Below, piece after piece: positions 46,278 to 56,624 of a DNA stretch of 64,000 nucleotides; positions within the stretch are counted from its first letter, which is position 1, and the number at the start of each line of letters is the position of its first letter. The DNA is from Psychromonas sp. Urea-02u-13. GTDB taxonomy: Bacteria > Pseudomonadota > Gammaproteobacteria > Enterobacterales > Psychromonadaceae. The position numbers were made by a program, and so were the translations under genes. The notes below the pieces were generated by a model. That model did not search any database. It had not been told where the DNA came from and saw only the letters and a list, made by a program, of their open reading frames with translations. The stretch is taken from contig NZ_PJBZ01000035.1 in NCBI RefSeq assembly GCF_002835995.1, positions 1 to 64,000 of the forward strand, read 5' to 3'.

Positions 46278-48068
46278 ATGAGCGCACCAAGCTGGGATCT
46301 CAGTATTGCTTACCTTAATCTAAGCGATCCTAAAATAGACCAAGATATCGAGTCCATTGAAGCAGCGATTAGCGACTTAAATAGCGCTCAAAGTTATGCT
46401 ATCGAAACATTACAAAATGCCTTGTGTTTATTGCAAAAGAGTAGCGTGACGCTTGCAACAATAAGCAGTTATGCAGGTTGTCGAAGCGCTGTGGATGCAC
46501 AAGATCCTGAGGCAAAAAACTTAGCGGTACGTATGGATGCACTAGGCGCTAAACTGGCGCAGAGTTTTAGCCCTTACCAAGACAAAATTATTAATCTCGA
46601 TGCACCACAATTTGTAAGCCTACTCAGCGGTAATCAACAAACCGGCGAATTACACAGTTTTCAATTCCAGCTTGAGCAACAAAGATCATTAAAGTCACAA
46701 CGTTTAAGCGTTAAAGAGGAGCAACTTCTTAGCGCGATGAATGTGGATGGACGTAATGCATGGGGGCGTTTATATAATAATTTAACCGGCACGCTAGAGG
46801 TCACTTTAAACCTAGCAGATGGTACACAGGAAACAATCGGCCTTGCCAGTGCAGCTAGCCTTTTATATGGCGCAGACCAACAACGTAGAGAACCCGCTTG
46901 GAAAGCCATTAAAGCGGTGATGAAAACCCACCAGCAAAGTATCGCCGCTATTTTAAATGCCTTAGCAGGTAGTCGTTTAAGCGAATATGAAAAACGCAGC
47001 CATACCCAAAAGGTAGATTTCTTAGATCCCTCTTTACACAATAGTCGCATCGAAAAACAAACCCTTGAAGCATTGATGCAAGTTGCTTATGACAATCGTC
47101 ATGTTGGTCAAAAAGCCGGGTTATTAATGGCAAAAATGTTTAAAACGCCAACGCTAGATCCTTGGGATGAACTCGCCGCGATGCCAGCGGTTGAAGGAGA
47201 GGTTGCCAGCCAATATAGCTTTGATGAAGCCATTATTATAATTCGTGATGCATTTGCAGGTATCGACGAAGAGATGGGCGAGTTTGTGGATATGATGGTC
47301 GCCAACAAACTAATTGATGCAGCGCCACAAAATAACAAACGCTTAGGTGCTTTTTGTAGCAAATTTGCAGACACCCGTACGCCGTTAGTCTTTATGACTT
47401 GGGGAGGCAGTATGTCAGATTTGATTACCCTGGCTCATGAGCTTGGTCATGCCTTCCATAACTGGGTAATGAAAGAGTTGCCGGTTGCACAAAGTAGCTA
47501 CCCAATGACACTCGCTGAAACCGCCTCTATTTTTGCTGAAAATGTAGTGCGTGATGCGTTAATGGAAAAGGCAAAATCAGATCACGATAAACGTCTTATG
47601 TTATGGGAAGAAGCACAATCTGCATTAGCGCTGATTATTAATATTCCTGTGCGTTTTGAATTTGAGAAAGCCTTTTATAAGCAACGTAGCGAAGGTGAAT
47701 TTACACCTGAACAGCTAAGTGAATTAATGGATAAAACCTGGACTGATTGGTATGGCGATTGTTCAAAACAGAGTAATGAGATGTTTTGGGCCAGCAAATT
47801 ACACTTTAGTATCTCGTCGGTCAGCTTTTATAACTACCCTTACTTATTTGGTTATCTATTTAGTATTGGTGTTTATGCACAACGTGAGAAAAAAGGGGCC
47901 AGCTTTTATAAAGATTACAAAGCATTATTGCTCGACACTGGCCGAATGAGTGCAGAGCAACTGGTTGAAAAACATTTAGGAATGGATATTCGTCAACCTG
48001 AATTTTGGCAACAAAGCTTAGATAGCGTTAATGAACAGCTTGAACAGTTTGCTTTATTAGTTGAGTAA
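46278..48068 (+). CDS. pepF: M3 family oligopeptidase (PepF-like)
   Basis: 596 aa. A cytosolic zinc metallopeptidase that cuts oligopeptides. The zinc motif is TLAHELGHAFHNWVM (HELGH), with the third ligand Glu about 27 residues later in MTLAETASIFAEN. The C-terminal YNYPYLFGYLFSIGVYAQ and TGRMSAEQLVEKHLGMDI are typical of the PepF/M3B group. Its neighbours suggest no operon. A terminator follows at 48089. Confidence 0.92.
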   Translation: MSAPSWDLSIAYLNLSDPKIDQDIESIEAAISDLNSAQSYAIETLQNALCLLQKSSVTLATISSYAGCRSAVDAQDPEAKNLAVRMDALGAKLAQSFSPYQDKIINLDAPQFVSLLSGNQQTGELHSFQFQLEQQRSLKSQRLSVKEEQLLSAMNVDGRNAWGRLYNNLTGTLEVTLNLADGTQETIGLASAASLLYGADQQRREPAWKAIKAVMKTHQQSIAAILNALAGSRLSEYEKRSHTQKVDFLDPSLHNSRIEKQTLEALMQVAYDNRHVGQKAGLLMAKMFKTPTLDPWDELAAMPAVEGEVASQYSFDEAIIIIRDAFAGIDEEMGEFVDMMVANKLIDAAPQNNKRLGAFCSKFADTRTPLVFMTWGGSMSDLITLAHELGHAFHNWVMKELPVAQSSYPMTLAETASIFAENVVRDALMEKAKSDHDKRLMLWEEAQSALALIINIPVRFEFEKAFYKQRSEGEFTPEQLSELMDKTWTDWYGDCSKQSNEMFWASKLHFSISSVSFYNYPYLFGYLFSIGVYAQREKKGASFYKDYKALLLDTGRMSAEQLVEKHLGMDIRQPEFWQQSLDSVNEQLEQFALLVE

Positions 48069-48088
48069 TTGCTTTAGTCATTAATTGA

Positions 48089-48118
48089 AGGGCTAACTAT
48101 AAACTAATCGTTAGCCCT
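48089..48118. terminator. Terminator after pepF
   Basis: AGGGCTAAC (48089-48097) pairs with GTTAGCCCT (48110-48118), followed by ATTTTATTC, 20 bp past the pepF stop and before the convergent hcr gene. Confidence 0.85.
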
Positions 48119-48156
48119 ATTTTATTCTGCTTAACTAATTACAACTCAACAACTAA

Positions 48157-49170
48157 TTACAGTTCAACAACTGCATCTGAAGTTACTTTACTACTACAAC
48201 TCAAAACGTAACCTTGTTGTATTTGCTCTGCGCTTAATGTCGCACTGCTTGAGCTTTCAACATTACCCGTTACTTTGCATTTACACGATCCACATACACC
48301 AGAACGACAAGCACCAATGATAGGCACGCCCGCTTCTTCCAACGCATCCAACAGTGTTTTACCCGCATTTATCGTAAAGCTCTTACCATATTGCGGTGCA
48401 ACCACTTGGTATTTAACACCATTATCACTCTGTTCAGGCTCTTCAACTACTTCAGGCACGAAGCTCTCTTTATGGAAAAGATCCATATCAAAACCACGCG
48501 ACTCAGCCAATGATTCAACCACTTGCATATAAGCCGTTGGTCCACAGGTAAAAATAGTTTTTCCTGCAACATCACTGACTAATTGAGTGAAATTGATAAC
48601 ATCTAATCGCCCTGCAATAAATTCACAGTTATCAGTTTCTTCTAAAATAAACGATAGCTGAAAGTTATTATGCTGTTGATTTAACGACTCTAACTCACTG
48701 AACATAATAATATCAGTTTCACTACGTGCGCTATAGATGAAGTGAATGTTAACTTTTTGCTCGGTATCCAATAACCAACGTGCCATCGACATACAGGGGG
48801 TAATGCCACTACCTGCACTCATTAACAAAATATCCGGCGTAACTTGGTTATTTTCAATCGTAAACTCACCAGCAGGTGCCATTACTGGTAAAGCGATTCC
48901 CGCCTGTAGATGATCTAATAGATAATTAGACACCTTACCGCCTGCTACACGTTTAATGGTTACCGCAACAGACTCAGGTTTTGAAGGGGTTGAAGAAAGA
49001 GAATAAGCGCGGTATTCCACCTCTCCTGCAACATCGACTTCAAAGGTAAGAAACTGCCCTGCTTTATACTCAAACAGCCCATCATCTAGTTTTTTAAATT
49101 CAAAGGTGGTTGTATCCGCGGTTTCATCAATGCGTTTTGTACAGATAAGTGGTTCAAATTGTGATTGCAT
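48157..49170 (-). CDS. hcr: NADH oxidoreductase of the hybrid-cluster protein
   Basis: 337 aa. FAD- and [2Fe-2S]-containing electron donor to Hcp. The FAD-binding region has RAYSLSSTP; the NAD-binding region has MSAGSGITPCMSMARW and FTCGPTAYM; the C-terminal plant-type ferredoxin domain has CRSGVCGSCKCKV plus a last Cys in YVLSCSS. The gene lies 52 bp downstream of hcp on the same strand, an operon. Confidence 0.93.
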   Translation of the reverse strand: MQSQFEPLICTKRIDETADTTTFEFKKLDDGLFEYKAGQFLTFEVDVAGEVEYRAYSLSSTPSKPESVAVTIKRVAGGKVSNYLLDHLQAGIALPVMAPAGEFTIENNQVTPDILLMSAGSGITPCMSMARWLLDTEQKVNIHFIYSARSETDIIMFSELESLNQQHNNFQLSFILEETDNCEFIAGRLDVINFTQLVSDVAGKTIFTCGPTAYMQVVESLAESRGFDMDLFHKESFVPEVVEEPEQSDNGVKYQVVAPQYGKSFTINAGKTLLDALEEAGVPIIGACRSGVCGSCKCKVTGNVESSSSATLSAEQIQQGYVLSCSSKVTSDAVVEL

Positions 49171-49222
49171 TTTTATTCCTCAAAAGCTGATTAATAAGGT
49201 ATTAATCAGCTTATATCTTGCT

Positions 49223-50884
49223 TTATTTAGCTAGCATCGCTTGTAAGTCAGATTCAACATCAGTGATCAGCGTTAAACCAAACTGTTCATGTAATACATT
49301 GATAAGGTTATCGGTTAGGAAAGCAGGTTTGCTTGGCCCTACACGAATATTTTTAACGCCTAAAGATAATAACGTTAATAACACTACAATCGCTTTCTGC
49401 TCAAACCAACTAAGTACTAGGCTCAACGGTAATTCATTGACGCCACAATCAAACTCTTTAGCCAGTGCTAAAGCTAACTGAATCGCTGAATATGAATCAT
49501 TACATTGGCCAACATCTAATAAACGTGGGATACCGTTAATATCACCAAAGTTAAGTTTATTAAATTTAAACTTGCCACAGGCTAAGGTTAAAATCACACA
49601 GTCTTTTGGTATCGCTTTAGTTAAATCAGTGTAATAACTGCGTTCCTCTTTATCACCGTCACAACCACCCACTAAGAAGAAGTGTTTGATATTGCCCGCT
49701 TTCACTTGCTCAATAACCGCAGGTGCAGCATTCATCAACGCATTACGGCCAAAACCTACAGTGATTTCATGTGGGATTTCAGAGTATTTGAAACCGTCTT
49801 GCGCTAAAGCAGACTCGATCACTACACTGAAATCATCCCCCTCAATATGTTGCACTCCCGGCCAACCTACGATGCTACGGGTAAACATGCGATCACCGTA
49901 ATCACCTACGTTCGGGTCAATTAAACAGTTAGAAGTCATTACTATTGGACCAGGGAAAGCAGAAAACTCTGTCTGCTGGTTTTGCCATGCCGTACCGTAG
50001 TTAGCCACTAAGTGCGTATATTTTTTTAGTTCAGGGTAACCATGAGCAGGTAACATTTCACCATTGGTATACACGTTAATACCCTTACCTTCGGTTTGTT
50101 TTAGAATCATCTCTAAATCACACAAGTCGTGACCTGAAACTAAAATTGCTTTGCCTGCTACTGATTTAACATTCACCGTTGTTGGTGTTGGATGGCCGTA
50201 CTTAGTCGTTTCGCCGTGATCTAACATCTCCATCACTTTGTAATTCATCAGTCCTATCGCCATGCTTGTTTCAAGCAATTTACCCAAGTCATCTGAGTCA
50301 GTTGCTAACCATGCAAATATTTGGTGGAATTGTGCGTTAATCTCTTCATTACTTTGACCCAGAATATAAGCATGTTCCATGTAAGCAGCTGCACCTTTTA
50401 AGCCGTACAAACATAATAAACGCAGACCCATAATGTCTTCACTGACTAACTCTTTACCACGATTAACAGCAACGTTAATCGCCTGTTCGAGTAATGCTTC
50501 ACGGCTATTCGCTAAAATAAACGCAGTCACTTTACTGTCTTCAACAGGTTTTTGACCAGCAACTAAACAAGCAGCTTGATACTTGTCTTTAAGTAACTCG
50601 CGGTAAGCTTGTGCTTGATAAGCGTAACCTTCAATGCGGTCAGCTTCGAAATTCACGTTTGTTAATGTGGCAAAAAAGGCTTTAGGTACAAACGCATCTA
50701 TTTCAGCATTCACGATGCCAAATTCTCGCGCTTTTTCAGCATAGAAAGAGGTACCTTGTAATGCATAGATAAGCAGATCTTGAAGGTCTGAAACCTCCTC
50801 TGTTTTACCACATAGACCTTGAGAATAAGAACAGCCATCACCCGCAGGTGTACGAATAGTTTGCTCACATTGAATACAAAACAT
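49223..50884 (-). CDS. hcp: Hybrid-cluster protein (hydroxylamine/NO reductase)
   Basis: 553 aa. Hcp reduces NO or hydroxylamine and protects against nitrosative stress in low oxygen. The N-terminal Cys ligands are Cys3, Cys6, Cys18 and Cys25 (C-x2-C-x11-C-x6-C), the E. coli-type spacing. Later cluster ligands are visible in [30 protein letters not shown] and [11 protein letters not shown]. The 5' leader contains a small stem (50913-50933). A TTGAT half-site at 50992-51005 gives a weak FNR-like box (7 of 10), compatible with anaerobic control; this is tentative. Confidence 0.95.
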   Translation of the reverse strand: MFCIQCEQTIRTPAGDGCSYSQGLCGKTEEVSDLQDLLIYALQGTSFYAEKAREFGIVNAEIDAFVPKAFFATLTNVNFEADRIEGYAYQAQAYRELLKDKYQAACLVAGQKPVEDSKVTAFILANSREALLEQAINVAVNRGKELVSEDIMGLRLLCLYGLKGAAAYMEHAYILGQSNEEINAQFHQIFAWLATDSDDLGKLLETSMAIGLMNYKVMEMLDHGETTKYGHPTPTTVNVKSVAGKAILVSGHDLCDLEMILKQTEGKGINVYTNGEMLPAHGYPELKKYTHLVANYGTAWQNQQTEFSAFPGPIVMTSNCLIDPNVGDYGDRMFTRSIVGWPGVQHIEGDDFSVVIESALAQDGFKYSEIPHEITVGFGRNALMNAAPAVIEQVKAGNIKHFFLVGGCDGDKEERSYYTDLTKAIPKDCVILTLACGKFKFNKLNFGDINGIPRLLDVGQCNDSYSAIQLALALAKEFDCGVNELPLSLVLSWFEQKAIVVLLTLLSLGVKNIRVGPSKPAFLTDNLINVLHEQFGLTLITDVESDLQAMLAK

Positions 50885-51224
50885 AATAATTTCCTCTAAT
50901 TCATTGCACTAAAACCTTGCTATCAACAAGGTTAGAAAGTTGTTAAATCTAAATTTCAGGCAGGAAAATACCATACTAAAACAGTCAACTATTGATCTAG
51001 AATAGCTTTTCTCTATTTGTGCTTTAAAGAAGCGTTTTTTAGCACTGTAGTGATTCTCAATTTTATCGAAGCCCCTGAATTAGGGCTTTAACATTAAAGC
51101 TAACAAGGTTATTAAGACTAACAAGGATGACGAAATAGGTATGAGATGTTTTGATGTGGTTGTATAACGAACGCTATCAAGCTAGTATTTTGAACACTTT
51201 ACTTTGACTCATGGAAGAGAAAAA
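50885..51224. promoter_or_regulatory. Divergent control region between hcp and the AraC-type gene
   Basis: About 340 bp without a gene. It contains the stem AACCTTG/CAAGGTT (50913-50919/50927-50933) in the hcp leader, a partial FNR box (50992-51005), and a small hairpin AAGCCC/GGGCTT (51069-51088). I see no NsrR-type palindrome I would defend. Confidence 0.35.
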
Positions 51225-52151
51225 ATGCTACTTAAGGACCAACAACGTGTCCATAATGCGATTAATTACGTATTAGAAAATATCACCGCCCCCTTGAGCA
51301 TTGCAGAGGTTGCAAAACAGGTATATCTTTCAGAATTTCATTTCCATCGTATTTTCAAAAGCATTACTAACGAACCCTTTAATCAGTTTGTTCGTAGAAA
51401 ACGACTTGAAAGAGCCTTTCATTGTTTACTCCGATATAACCAACCCACTATTACCGAGGTGAGTGAGAACTGTGGATTTTCATCTTCTGCAAATTTTAGT
51501 AAAGCATTTCAAGCCTATTTTGGTTTCACCCCTTCACAACATCGCAAAGCTACACCCGGCATAAACAGCAAGAATGGAAAACTCTTTAGCAAGTATGGAA
51601 AAGAGATATCTCCCGCGACTACCTATAATGGCAGTCTCTCTGAGCAACAGAGTGACGTTGTTAAATCGAAAATAATACGTATTGAAGTGGTTAAGCTTGC
51701 TGATACTCACTATTGCACCATCGCTAGCACTCAAGGATATGCGATAGAGGGGATTAATGGCGCATGGGAAAATATGCGCGAGTGGTTAGCACGACATAAC
51801 ATCCCAATGGAAGCAGGAAAAAGCGCAGCATTCTGTTTTGATAATATGTGGCTTACCCCAGAACAGATGTGCCGTTATGAATCCGCTTATGTCATTGATG
51901 ATATTGAATGGGCTAAACAATCAGATGTCTGTGTAAGAACACAGAAAGCAGGTCGCTATTTGGCGATTGAATATTCAGGAAAAAAGAGCGAAATGCAGCA
52001 ACAAATGCAACAGCTTTACCTATGGATATTAAGTGATTATTTTGCCAATACGCACCTCAATATTACCTATGAATATGTTATTGAGCGCTATATAAACATT
52101 GATTGTAATAACGACATTTTTCATGTGGAAGTATTGATTAAAGTAAACTGA
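51225..52151 (+). CDS. AraC-family regulator with GyrI-like ligand domain
   Basis: 308 aa from ATG 51225 (GGAAGAG 7 nt upstream); an upstream in-frame TTG at 51204 is a less likely start. The N-terminal AraC domain (about 10-110) has two helix-turn-helix units (LSIAEVAKQVYLSEFHFHRIFK and ITEVSENCGFSSSANFSKAFQ, with the ending GFTPSQHRK). The C-terminal half (about 150-308) is GyrI-like (ANTHLNITYEYVIERYIN region), the MarA/Rob-like small-molecule sensor type. A MATE exporter follows 46 bp later on the same strand, so control of a multidrug pump is plausible. Confidence 0.88.
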   Translation: MLLKDQQRVHNAINYVLENITAPLSIAEVAKQVYLSEFHFHRIFKSITNEPFNQFVRRKRLERAFHCLLRYNQPTITEVSENCGFSSSANFSKAFQAYFGFTPSQHRKATPGINSKNGKLFSKYGKEISPATTYNGSLSEQQSDVVKSKIIRIEVVKLADTHYCTIASTQGYAIEGINGAWENMREWLARHNIPMEAGKSAAFCFDNMWLTPEQMCRYESAYVIDDIEWAKQSDVCVRTQKAGRYLAIEYSGKKSEMQQQMQQLYLWILSDYFANTHLNITYEYVIERYINIDCNNDIFHVEVLIKVN

Positions 52152-52197
52152 CCCGGTTTGTTGCTCTGAATATTGTGATTTAATAAAGGAATATAAG

Positions 52198-53601
52198 ATG
52201 AGTAATACACAGTTAACATTAGACACGGATGAGATTGAAGTGGCGAGTCAAACAAGCCACAGTCACCCGCTATTAACCCATGCGATTGGTGGACAATTCT
52301 TAAAGTTAGCATTTCCTATTATTATTGCGTTAATGATAAATGGCTTATACAGCTTTGTTGATGCGATATTTATTACCCGTGGTGTCGGTATTAATGCCAT
52401 GGCATCGGTATCAGCGGTCTTCCCCATTAATATGTTAATTATTAGCATCAGTGCCATGCTTGGCAGTGGCATGGCGTCTATTATTTCTCGGCATTTAGGC
52501 AGTGGAGATAAACAAACGGCCAACCAAATATTCAGCAGTAGCTTATTATTCTCTATTGCGATTGGTTTTGGCCTTAGTGTTTTGTTGTATCTAATACGCT
52601 TTCAAATTTATCAGTTATTAGCCCTGCCACAAGAATTACTCAATGATGCCGATGCTTACCTAGTGCCTATTCTGCTTATCACCACCATTAGTTTTGCCTC
52701 GGGCACGCTTACAGAAAGCTTTCGCGCAGCCGGTAAACCGCAAGATATGATGAAAGTGATGTTATTAGGTTCGCTACTCAATGTCGCTTTTGATGCACTA
52801 TTTATCTTTGCATTTGAATGGGGAGTACCAGGCGCGGCGTGGGCAACTGTCCTTGCAATGTTATGCTCATTTAGCTTAGCGGTGCGATTACAGATGAATG
52901 GTAAAGATCGTTTACAACTAACACGAAAAGCATTCCGCTTTAACGTTAATATTCATAAACAGGTCGTGAGCTTAGGTTTTCCTGTTTTCCTTTCCCACAG
53001 TGGTTTCGCATTTACCATTGCAGTGACTATCTTCTCCGTAACTAAATACAGCAACGCTGATGCAAGCCTGTTACTCAGCGCACACGGGCTAATAATACGA
53101 AGCTTTATGTTATTGTTTTTACCTTTACTAGGTATGACCATTGCACTACAAACATTAGCAGCCTACAACTTTGGTGCAGGCCAATTAAAACGAGTTAAGC
53201 AATCCTTCTTTACCGCGATTATGATTGGCACGATTTGGACCACTTGTGTATCACTATTACTGGTATTTAAACCACAATGGTTATTACAGCTGTTTACTGA
53301 AGATAAACTACTCATTGAAACGGCGAGTAATATTTCTTCAATCGTATTCCTAGGGTTTATTACCACAGCAGCGGGCATGATGTGTAGTACGATTTTTCAA
53401 GCAATGGGTAAAGCGTTACCCGCAATGTTATTGGAAGCGGCACGTACTTATATATTGTTACTACCGTTGATTTTGAGTCTACCAGCTTGGTTAGGCGTAA
53501 AAGGCATTTGGTGGGCATTTCCAATAACGGATGTCATTGGGGTGACAATAGCACTGCTATTTACAGCTTATTACTTTAAAAACAGACTTGAAGATAAGTA
53601 A
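52198..53601 (+). CDS. MATE-family efflux protein
   Basis: 467 aa, 12 helices. The family pattern is seen in LKLAFPIIIALMINGLYSFVDAIFITRGVG near the N-terminus and a matching half near 255-290 (VSLGFPVFLSHSGFAF). It should export cationic drugs or dyes by Na+ or H+ antiport. It sits 46 bp downstream of the AraC/GyrI-like regulator, probably one unit. Its stop codon overlaps the left end of an inverted-repeat element (53598-53769). Confidence 0.92.
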   Translation: MSNTQLTLDTDEIEVASQTSHSHPLLTHAIGGQFLKLAFPIIIALMINGLYSFVDAIFITRGVGINAMASVSAVFPINMLIISISAMLGSGMASIISRHLGSGDKQTANQIFSSSLLFSIAIGFGLSVLLYLIRFQIYQLLALPQELLNDADAYLVPILLITTISFASGTLTESFRAAGKPQDMMKVMLLGSLLNVAFDALFIFAFEWGVPGAAWATVLAMLCSFSLAVRLQMNGKDRLQLTRKAFRFNVNIHKQVVSLGFPVFLSHSGFAFTIAVTIFSVTKYSNADASLLLSAHGLIIRSFMLLFLPLLGMTIALQTLAAYNFGAGQLKRVKQSFFTAIMIGTIWTTCVSLLLVFKPQWLLQLFTEDKLLIETASNISSIVFLGFITTAAGMMCSTIFQAMGKALPAMLLEAARTYILLLPLILSLPAWLGVKGIWWAFPITDVIGVTIALLFTAYYFKNRLEDK

Positions 53602-53769
53602 CTACTCAGCATTCCTTCGAATTTGAGTTATTTTTATAAAGATAAACTGTAAATGCTCAGGGATAAGCCATTTATGCATAGTTCAAGGCAAAAAAGCGCA
53701 GTTTAATGGTTTAAATGAGCATTTTTCAACGATGAACTAGGCTTAAATGGCAACGGCCTGAGTAGTTAC
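53598..53769. mobile_element. 172-bp element with perfect 12-bp terminal inverted repeats
   Basis: GTAACTACTCAG (53598-53609) is exactly repeated inverted as CTGAGTAGTTAC (53758-53769). The interior has no gene. Its left end includes the MATE stop codon and its right end lies 10 bp before the next gene's stop, so it fills the convergent gap. This is MITE-like. Its termini differ from the 9424-9678 family. Confidence 0.7.
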
Positions 53770-53778
53770 AAAAAACAG

Positions 53779-55146
53779 CTAAATTTCACTAATCAGTTGC
53801 TCTAAAAGCGCTTCTCGTTTACTTCGGTCATCCAAATAAGCTTGTTTATTTAACGATGACCATTGTGGATGAGAGCGACATTTTCGCAGGTAACGGTTCC
53901 ATTTTTTAGGTAAGTTATCTGCGCTTATTTCAATGCTATTCTGCAATGTGATTTTATCGAAACTTGCATGGCCTCGTTGCTGAAGTGTACCCAGTAATTG
54001 TAGCTGTCTGAGCCATAGAACCTGCAAAGTGGCATCATCTACACAAAGGTAACGTTTACCTTTTATTTTTGCTTGTATCTCATTGTAATAACGTTGCTTC
54101 ACACTCCATAGCGCACCAACAACACCACCACTTAAAGCGGCTGCACCAAGAGTAATACCGCCAACAGCGATATCGATAGCAACACCAACACCCGCGCCTT
54201 TGGCAATATGGCCACCTAGCTTGATACCAAACGCTTGTAAGTTATCAGTGGAAAATAGATCTAATGCCCACTGACCTTGCTGCACAGGCAGTTCATGATT
54301 TTGCAGATCATCCTGACGAAATTGATAAAGCTGTAAAAGTTGTTTAACGCAATGTGCTTCTGCTTGGCGAACAGATTGCTGGAGCAAGGTTGTCTGAGCG
54401 TCAATAGCAGATTCATTATCATCTGTTTGGTAACGCACACTACCCGCTTCAATCATTAAGTTTGCAACAAGTTGCTTGGCACTGTTAAAGGTTTCAGCCC
54501 ATTGCAATTCACGTAACTTAATCAGCTCATCTAAGAAAGCCTCTTTATCTGCCAACAAGGTCTGCATCTTTTGATAGATTTTAAGTTCATCGGAAAATTT
54601 AAAATGCACATTATCGAAACTGACATAAGCGTGAAAATTAAGGCGTGCTAATTGATCTTTCCACAGCTGAATATTTTCAGCGCCCTGCTGCGTAAAATTA
54701 AGCACGGGAATAACGGGTTTAGTGGCATAACTAAGAATTTTTAGCTCATCGTGATATTTACCTAAAACAGGCTCACGTAAATCAATCACATAAAAAATAA
54801 GATCATTATTGAGTAATGCACGTAGCACTTTGGCTTCTTGCTGTAACTCAGGGTAATCATTGAGACGCGCTAAAAAATAGTTTAAACGCTCTATTCCATC
54901 AACATTTTGTTCAGGAAAATAATCACTTAGGATAGATAACAGTGCAATAGAGTCTTCAAGCCCAGGTGTATCAAAGAGTGCTAAACGTTTGCTTTCATCA
55001 ATCAATAATGCGCCACCTTCAACATGGCGTGTCGTTCCCGCTTGGTCTGCGACTTCACCAAATTCACTATCGCGCAGTAAAGTGCGCATTAATGAGGTTT
55101 TTCCGGCATTAGCATGCCCAACAACCGCAACAGATAAATCATTCAT
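53779..55146 (-). CDS. Membrane-associated GTPase, DUF3482 family
   Basis: About 455 aa from ATG 55146 (GAAGGCG upstream); the frame extends to 55167. The Era-like GTPase domain has GHANAGKTSLMRTLL (G1), GTTRHVEGG (G2), DTPGLEDSIALL (G3) and a VLNFTQQG-type base loop. The C-terminal half (about 280-455) is the DUF3482 region, with an Ala/Gly-rich stretch (GAGVGVAIDIAVGGITLGAAALSGGVVGAL) that may insert into or touch the membrane. It follows the DUF2868 gene, a conserved but uncharacterised pair. Function unknown. Confidence 0.85.
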   Translation of the reverse strand: MNDLSVAVVGHANAGKTSLMRTLLRDSEFGEVADQAGTTRHVEGGALLIDESKRLALFDTPGLEDSIALLSILSDYFPEQNVDGIERLNYFLARLNDYPELQQEAKVLRALLNNDLIFYVIDLREPVLGKYHDELKILSYATKPVIPVLNFTQQGAENIQLWKDQLARLNFHAYVSFDNVHFKFSDELKIYQKMQTLLADKEAFLDELIKLRELQWAETFNSAKQLVANLMIEAGSVRYQTDDNESAIDAQTTLLQQSVRQAEAHCVKQLLQLYQFRQDDLQNHELPVQQGQWALDLFSTDNLQAFGIKLGGHIAKGAGVGVAIDIAVGGITLGAAALSGGVVGALWSVKQRYYNEIQAKIKGKRYLCVDDATLQVLWLRQLQLLGTLQQRGHASFDKITLQNSIEISADNLPKKWNRYLRKCRSHPQWSSLNKQAYLDDRSKREALLEQLISEI

Positions 55147-55184
55147 GGTTAGCGCCTTCAATATCATTAATCAGTAGGTAAGGT

Positions 55185-56615
55185 TTATTCATGCTCAGCG
55201 TCTGCAACTTCGATATGTAAGATATTATCGAGCTTAATACCAACTGTATTCGCTAGCTGATACCAATCACTGTCACGTTGGCGACTATGGTCATTTTCAA
55301 CAATCATATACAACTGAAATTCTTTATCGGCTAGTGATGTTAGTGTTGTAATAAAACGTTTTAAACCGCGATCCGGTAAACGATTAGCGCCAACATAAAG
55401 AACAACCGTTTTATGCTCACACTTTGTTAACAACGCGATAACCGATTGTTGTGTTTGATGATCACAGGCGTTAATGAGCGGTTCAACAAACTGAGGGTTA
55501 TACCCATGAAGATGTTCAGTCGCTAAGCCGTGTTGTTTAGCCGACAACTCAATAGCAACGGGATAACTTTCTTCGCTTAAAGAAACCTTAATTGATTGTT
55601 TATCCACACTGTTGTGCACACTATTAATCGGCAATATTTCATCGTCAGCGTCAGTAATACCTAAGCTCGTTTTATTAGGTTTTAATAGCTGACGTAGTTG
55701 CACATAATAGCTCTCGCTTAAATCCAGTTTGAAAGCTATTTTTTTGCCCTTCAACTGATAAGCCATCAATAAAAACAAGCATAATCTCGGTAATATCCCG
55801 TAGAGAAGTAAGCTACTAATGAGCAGGCTTGACCAAGCTAAACGCATACTTTCGCCTTCAAGCTAATTACTCGTGGCAAAATAACTTTGCTCAATTTGCT
55901 CGATAGAAGGGACTGGGAAACCTAACTGTTGAGGCAGGTAGGCAAGTAATTGCGTTAAGGACTGAAAGGCATCGCTGGATAAAATACTTGTTTGCCAAAT
56001 AAAATCTACTTGATGCGTCGCCAATAAAACAACCGACACTAAGGTTGCGCCACTAAAGTAACTAAGCCAAAGAAGATGAGTTAATTTCGAGAGCTGATAG
56101 CGACCTAAGTCTTTAGCAAAGTGGATATTGAAGTAGCACTGAAATAGGCTGTGATAATGTTTTTTCGCGTGTAAGTGTTTATTGAAACGGACTTCACATT
56201 GTTTGATAAGCAGTAAACTAAATCGTGCTAGGCTACTATTTTGTAGAAGCAGGGGTTTTATGAAAAACAATAACCAAATGATGAACATAAGAATATTGGG
56301 TATGAAAAACAGTGCAAATGCCCAGAAGAAATTAACCGATATTAAAGGTTCAGTAAATAATACGTTACGTACTGCGATACCACCGCTAACAAACACCAGT
56401 AAGGCTAATAATAAATACACATTGGAAATGACTTTTTTGAAGTGTGTAAATAAAACGCTAATTTCTAGTTTCTGATCTTGTTCCTGAGCACGCGCTAACA
56501 GTAAGGTTTCAAAACTTTGTTCTTTAGTTTTTTGCGCACAAGTAGACAAAGTGGGTGAGTGACCTTCAATGGCACGCACCCCTTCTGCTAGCAAACGAGA
56601 TTCAAATAGTTTCAA
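55185..56615 (-). pseudogene. DUF2868 membrane protein interrupted by an in-frame amber codon
   Basis: The first half (56615-55866, about 249 aa, LLAEGVRAIEGHS to QLGFPVPSIEQIEQSYFATSN) and the second half (starting MRLAWSSLLISSLLLYGILPRLCL at 55847) are consecutive parts of a DUF2868 protein (family length about 450-490 aa). They are in the same frame and separated by a single TAG at 55863-55865, likely a Gln codon turned to amber. The GTPase gene follows. Possible outcomes are a dead gene, restart at 55847, or suppression of the stop; a sequencing error is also possible. Confidence 0.8.
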
Positions 56616-56624
56616 TCAATTATC

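Noticed and set aside
50941-51060. NsrR operator before hcp
   Set aside because: No palindrome close to the known AAGATGCATTT-type pattern was found; only a weak FNR-like half-site is visible.
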